Made by a program: the position numbers and the translations under genes
Notes under the pieces: generated by a model
Told to the model about the DNA's origin: nothing
Database searches by the model: none
The model's input: the letters and a program-made list of their open reading frames with translations, nothing else
Source of the DNA: Novosphingobium barchaimii LL02
GTDB taxonomy: Bacteria; Pseudomonadota; Alphaproteobacteria; Sphingomonadales; Sphingomonadaceae
Length of the DNA: 64,000 nt
NCBI RefSeq assembly: GCF_001046635.1
Contig: NZ_KQ130456.1
Coordinates: 4,589 to 68,588 of the forward strand
Direction: 5' to 3'
Part shown: piece after piece, positions 60,129-64,000 of the stretch
Layout: each line of letters opens with the position of its first letter
Position numbering within the stretch: the first letter of the stretch is position 1

Positions 60129-62147
60129 ATGACCACCCAGACACCCACTTCCATGTTCTCGGCAAAGCTGGTCGCACCGGCGATCGGCGAGGCTTTCCGC
60201 AAGCTGGAACCGCGCCAGCTGATCCGCAACCCCGTGCTGTTCACCACTGCCGTCGTCGCGCTGCTGCTGACCGTCCTGCTGATCGTCGGCCGCGAGCCGC
60301 TGCCCGCCGGCTTCCAGATCCAGCTGATCGGCTGGCTCTGGCTCACCGTCCTGTTCGGCACTTTTGCAGAGGCGCTGGCCGAAGGGCGCGGGCGGGCACA
60401 GGCCGCTTCCTTACGCGCCACCCGCTCGGAACTCAGCGCCCGCCTCCCTGATGGCCGCACTCTGGCCGCCTCGCAGCTCAAGAAGGGCGACGAGGTCATG
60501 GTCGCCGCCGGGGAACTGATCCCGGCGGACGGCGAGGTTGTCGCCGGTGTCGCCTCGGTCAACGAGGCCGCGATCACCGGAGAGAGCGCCCCTGTCATCC
60601 GCGAGGCCGGCGGAGACCGTTCCGCCGTCACCGCAGGTACGCGCGTCATCTCCGACGAAATCCGCGTCCGGGTGACGCAGGAAGCGGGCCAGGGCTTCCT
60701 CGACCGCATGATCGCGCTGGTCGAAGGCGCCGAACGGCAGAAGACCCCTAACGAGATCGCCCTCACCATCCTGCTGGTCGGCCTCACCATCATCTTCCTG
60801 ATCGCCGTCGCGACGATCCCCGCCTTCGCGCATTATGCGGGCGGCGCGATCCCCGTCGCGGTGCTGGCGGCGCTGCTCATCACCCTGATCCCCACCACCA
60901 TCGCCGCGCTGCTGTCCGCCATCGGCATTGCCGGGATGGACCGTCTGGTACGCTTCAACGTCCTCGCCAAGTCCGGCCGCGCCGTCGAGGCGGCCGGCGA
61001 TATCGACGTGCTGCTGCTCGACAAGACCGGCACGATCACCGTGGGCGACCGTCAGGCCAGCGAATTTCGCCCCGTTGGCGGCGCCAGCGCTGCTGCGCTG
61101 GCCGAAGCGGCGATGCTGGCCAGCCTTGCCGACGAGACGCCCGAAGGCCGCTCCATCGTCGTCCTCGCGCGTGAGCGGTTCGGCCTTTCGCTGGCTCTGC
61201 CCGGCGACGCGGAAGTGATCCCCTTTACCGCGCAGACCCGGATCTCCGGCGTCAGGAGCGCGGCGGGCCTCGTCCAGAAAGGCGCCGTCGATGCGGTGCT
61301 GCGCGCCAACCCGGAAGCCGCCGCCTCCCCCGCCGCGGCCGAACTGCGCCGTCAGTCGGAGGACATCGCCCGCCTTGGGCAAACCCCGCTCGCGGTCGCC
61401 CGCGACGGACGATTGATCGGCCTCGTTGCGCTCAAGGACGTGGTCAAGGCAGGTGTGCGCGAGCGCTTCGCCGAACTGCGCCGCATGGGCATTCGCACGG
61501 TGATGATTACCGGCGACAACCCGCTCACCGCCGCCGCCATCGCCGCCGAGGCCGGCGTGGACGACTTCCTCGCCGAGGCCACGCCCGAGGACAAGCTGGC
61601 GCTGATCCGGCGCGAGCAGCAGGGCGGCAGGCTGGTGGCGATGTGCGGCGATGGCACCAACGATGCCCCCGCACTGGCGCAGGCCGACGTCGGCGTCGCC
61701 ATGAACACCGGCACCCAGGCCGCGCGCGAGGCGGGCAACATGGTCGATCTCGACAGCGACCCCACCAAGCTCATCGAGATCGTCGGCCTCGGCAAGCAGC
61801 TGCTGATGACGCGCGGCGCGCTGACCACGTTCTCGGTCGCCAACGACGTGGCGAAGTATTTCGCGATCATCCCGGCCATGTTCACCGCGCTCTATCCCGG
61901 CCTGGGCGTGCTCAACGTGATGGGCCTTGCCAGCCCGCAGAGCGCGATACTTTCTGCGATCGTGTTCAACGCCCTGATCATCCCGGCGCTGGTCCCCCTT
62001 GCACTGCGCGGCGTGACGTACCGCCCGATGGCCGCAGGACCGCTGCTGGCGCGCAACCTCGGGGTTTACGGTCTGGGCGGACTGGTGGCGCCGTTCGTCG
62101 GGATCAAGCTGATCGACATGGCGGTTTCCGGGCTGGGGCTGGTGTGA
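60129..62147 (+). CDS. kdpB: K+-transporting ATPase subunit KdpB
   Basis: The 672-residue P-type ATPase subunit hydrolyses ATP. It shows the phosphatase TGES motif ([10 protein letters not shown]), [20 protein letters not shown], the phosphorylation site [10 protein letters not shown], and the hinge [18 protein letters not shown]. It is 11 bp after kdpA and complete. Confidence 0.97.
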   Translation: MTTQTPTSMFSAKLVAPAIGEAFRKLEPRQLIRNPVLFTTAVVALLLTVLLIVGREPLPAGFQIQLIGWLWLTVLFGTFAEALAEGRGRAQAASLRATRSELSARLPDGRTLAASQLKKGDEVMVAAGELIPADGEVVAGVASVNEAAITGESAPVIREAGGDRSAVTAGTRVISDEIRVRVTQEAGQGFLDRMIALVEGAERQKTPNEIALTILLVGLTIIFLIAVATIPAFAHYAGGAIPVAVLAALLITLIPTTIAALLSAIGIAGMDRLVRFNVLAKSGRAVEAAGDIDVLLLDKTGTITVGDRQASEFRPVGGASAAALAEAAMLASLADETPEGRSIVVLARERFGLSLALPGDAEVIPFTAQTRISGVRSAAGLVQKGAVDAVLRANPEAAASPAAAELRRQSEDIARLGQTPLAVARDGRLIGLVALKDVVKAGVRERFAELRRMGIRTVMITGDNPLTAAAIAAEAGVDDFLAEATPEDKLALIRREQQGGRLVAMCGDGTNDAPALAQADVGVAMNTGTQAAREAGNMVDLDSDPTKLIEIVGLGKQLLMTRGALTTFSVANDVAKYFAIIPAMFTALYPGLGVLNVMGLASPQSAILSAIVFNALIIPALVPLALRGVTYRPMAAGPLLARNLGVYGLGGLVAPFVGIKLIDMAVSGLGLV

Positions 62148-62224
62148 TGATCCGCAGCTTCTCTGTCCACGCCATCGCGTTGCCGCCCCCATCGCGCTGC
62201 CAGCATGGTCCCGTTCGCACGCAC

Positions 62225-62314
62225 CGTCATCCTGAACTCGTTTCAGGATCCATCGTGCCGATCAGGCGGCGGTTCGAAAGGAAAAATGGACCCTGAAACG
62301 GGTTCAGGGTGACG
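62225..62314. repeat. Inverted-repeat element between kdpB and kdpC
   Basis: Two 29-bp arms (62225-62253 and 62286-62314) pair with three mismatches and share CCTGAA(C/A)...GTTTCAGG or its complement. Each arm is itself palindromic (CCTGAACTCGTTTCAGG). The element lies within the kdp operon transcript. Confidence 0.75.
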
Positions 62315-62382
62315 CTTTCCTTTCGGGGACGCGCACCCCTTCCCTTCACGCTGCCCCGCTCGCTGTCCCAAGGAGACACACG

Positions 62383-62979
62383 ATGACCCACCACCTCACC
62401 ACCGCCCTGCGCCCTGCGCTGGTGCTTACCGCGCTTTTCGCCCTGCTGCTGGGTCTTGCCTACCCTCTCGCCCTCACCGGCATCGCGCAGGCCCTGTTCC
62501 CCAGCCAGGCCAATGGCAGCCTGATCGAGCGAGACGGCCGCGTCGTCGGCTCGCACCTGATCGGGCAGGCTTTCGCCGCGCCAGGCTACTTCCACGGACG
62601 CCCTTCCGCCGCCGGGGCCGGGTACGATGCCATGGCCTCGTCCGGCTCCAACCTCGGCCCGGCCAGCAAGGCGCTGGCGGACCGGGTCGCGGGGGATGTC
62701 GCCAAATTGCGGAAATCACCGGGGACCAACGTTCCGTCCGACCTGGTGACGACTTCCGCCTCGGGACTTGACCCCCACGTCAGCCCCGAGGCGGCCCTTT
62801 GGCAGGTGGAGCGCGTCGCCAGGGCGCGCGGCCTCGACCCGGCGCGGGTCAAGGCGCTGGTAACGCTGCACGAGGAACACCCCCTGCTCGGCTTCATCGG
62901 CGAAGACCGCGTCAACGTCCTCGAACTCAATCTGGCCCTCGACAGCATGGCGAAGACCGGCGCACAAGCAGCCCGGTGA
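62383..62979 (+). CDS. kdpC: K+-transporting ATPase subunit KdpC
   Basis: The 198-residue subunit has one N-terminal membrane segment ([20 protein letters not shown]) and the KdpC motifs [26 protein letters not shown] and [10 protein letters not shown] with [11 protein letters not shown] near the end. AAGGAG is 8 bases before ATG 62383. It is separated from kdpB by a 235-bp gap with a repeat. Confidence 0.95.
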   Translation: MTHHLTTALRPALVLTALFALLLGLAYPLALTGIAQALFPSQANGSLIERDGRVVGSHLIGQAFAAPGYFHGRPSAAGAGYDAMASSGSNLGPASKALADRVAGDVAKLRKSPGTNVPSDLVTTSASGLDPHVSPEAALWQVERVARARGLDPARVKALVTLHEEHPLLGFIGEDRVNVLELNLALDSMAKTGAQAAR

Positions 62980-64000
62980 ATCTGCCTGACAACCCCCTCC
63001 GGCCCGACCCCGACGCCCTGCTCCGCGCCGCAGCGCGCGAGGGGCGCGGCCGCCTCAAGGTCTTCCTCGGGGCGGCTCCGGGCGTGGGCAAGACTTACGA
63101 GATGCTGGGCGAAGGCGCCGCGCGCCGCGCCGCCGGGACCGACGTTGTGGTCGGCGTGGTCGAAACCCACGGCCGCGCCGAAACCGCCGCTCGCCTGCGC
63201 GGGCTGGAAATCGTGCCCCTCCAGCGCATCACCTACGAAGGCCACGCGCTGGAGGAGATGGACATCGACGCGGTGCTCGCCCGCCGCCCCGCCCTGGTGC
63301 TGGTGGACGAGCTGGCCCACACCAATGCGCCCGGCAGCCGCCACGACAAGCGCTGGCAGGACGTGGAAGAACTGCTCGATGCCGGGATCGACGTCTGGTC
63401 CACCCTCAACGTCCAGCACCTCGAAAGCCTGAACGACGTCGTCGCCTCGTTCACCCATGTGCGCGTGCGCGAAACCCTGCCCGACCGCATGCTGGACGCC
63501 GCCGACCTCGAAGTGGTCGACATCCCGCCCGACGAACTGATCGAGCGCCTGCGCCAGGGCAAAGTCTACGTCCCTGAGGAAGCAGGCCGCGCGCTGGGCA
63601 ACTTCTTCTCCAAATCCAACCTGTCCGCTTTACGCGAACTTGCCCTGCGCCGCGCCGCGCAGGCGGTCGACGCGCAGATGCTGGAGCATGTGCGCGCTCA
63701 CGCCATGGCCGGGACATGGGCGGCAAGCGACCGCGTCGTCGTCGCCGTCAGCGAGCAGCGCGCAGGCATGGAGCTGGTGCGTACTGCCAAGCGCCTTGCC
63801 GATGCGCAGCGCGTACCCTGGACCGCCGTGCACATCGAAACCCCGCGCACCGCCCGCCTCGGCGCCGCAGACAACGCCCAGCTCGCCGAAACCCTCCACC
63901 TCGCCGCGCAGCTGGGTGGGCAGGTCGCCAGCGTACCCGCCGAAAGCGTCCTCGCCGGGCTGAGCCAGTTCGCTGCCGAGGCCCGCGCGACGCAGCTGGT
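62976..64000 (+). CDS. kdpD: Osmosensitive K+ sensor kinase KdpD, N-terminal part
   Basis: The frame is open from GTG 62976, which overlaps the kdpC stop (GTGA), to the window end. The first 341 residues contain the KdpD sensor domain with Walker [36 protein letters not shown] and [15 protein letters not shown], then a USP-like domain starting near residue 250 ([20 protein letters not shown]). The membrane and kinase parts and kdpE lie outside the window. KdpD senses K+ limitation and activates kdp through KdpE. Confidence 0.95.
   Translation, partial: MNLPDNPLRPDPDALLRAAAREGRGRLKVFLGAAPGVGKTYEMLGEGAARRAAGTDVVVGVVETHGRAETAARLRGLEIVPLQRITYEGHALEEMDIDAVLARRPALVLVDELAHTNAPGSRHDKRWQDVEELLDAGIDVWSTLNVQHLESLNDVVASFTHVRVRETLPDRMLDAADLEVVDIPPDELIERLRQGKVYVPEEAGRALGNFFSKSNLSALRELALRRAAQAVDAQMLEHVRAHAMAGTWAASDRVVVAVSEQRAGMELVRTAKRLADAQRVPWTAVHIETPRTARLGAADNAQLAETLHLAAQLGGQVASVPAESVLAGLSQFAAEARATQL

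Overview
The window looks like a Sphingomonadales (alphaproteobacterial) chromosome or chromid. The genes are GC-rich and the families are typical of Novosphingobium, Sphingobium or Sphingomonas: an RPA-type RepA, a Ti-type TraA relaxase, ArdC, TonB receptors and an alginate-export porin. The genus cannot be fixed from the sequence alone. The left 31.5 kb is accessory DNA. The right 32.5 kb looks like stable host DNA.

From 1 to about 27.0 kb lies an integrated, plasmid-like mobilizable element whose left end is outside the window. It carries an IS21 copy at the edge, a PIN/HTH toxin-antitoxin pair, a relaxase-helicase (TraA) divergent from TraC/TraD-like genes with a recognisable oriT between them, two small secreted proteins, an AAA ATPase beside a nucleotidyltransferase-HEPN protein, ArdC antirestriction, an AlpA regulator, a lipocalin and an orphan HipB. 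RepA follows, with an array of iterons downstream. The right part holds hypothetical genes, a HipBA module with four phased operators, IS5 and tRNA debris, a PRC-barrel protein and the element's tyrosine integrase. That integrase is cut in two by a complete IS66 element (22950-26017) with an 8-bp target duplication. No coupling protein or type IV secretion genes are seen, so the element is mobilizable rather than self-transmissible as far as the window shows.

The integrase faces away from a 45-bp copy of the 3' end of tRNA-Thr(CGU) at 26982-27026. The intact tRNA-Thr with the same 45 bp is at 31498-31573. Between the two copies sits a second, 4.5-kb mini-island with no integrase. It holds a nuclease-like gene, an IS3-family insertion that truncated its neighbour, small membrane proteins and a SHOCT-DUF805 protein. 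This is the best place in the window to look for an uncharacterised function.

From 31.6 to 39.5 kb is a set of metabolic and envelope genes: an isochorismatase-like hydrolase, a chloroperoxidase-like hydrolase, XapX, an amidohydrolase, a VOC protein, DoxX, an alginate-export porin and a YoaK-family protein. Three of their promoter regions share related motifs. From 39.7 to 48.4 kb are an ergothioneine pair (egtB-egtD), a cNMP-binding flavin reductase with a UBP zinc-finger partner, two sensor kinases, two response regulators and Dps. All of these fit oxidative or redox stress. Next come a collagen-like lipoprotein, a TonB siderophore receptor, tRNA-Val and an SLC13 transporter. The window ends in potassium uptake: kup, then kdpFABC and the start of kdpD, preceded by two small membrane ORFs.
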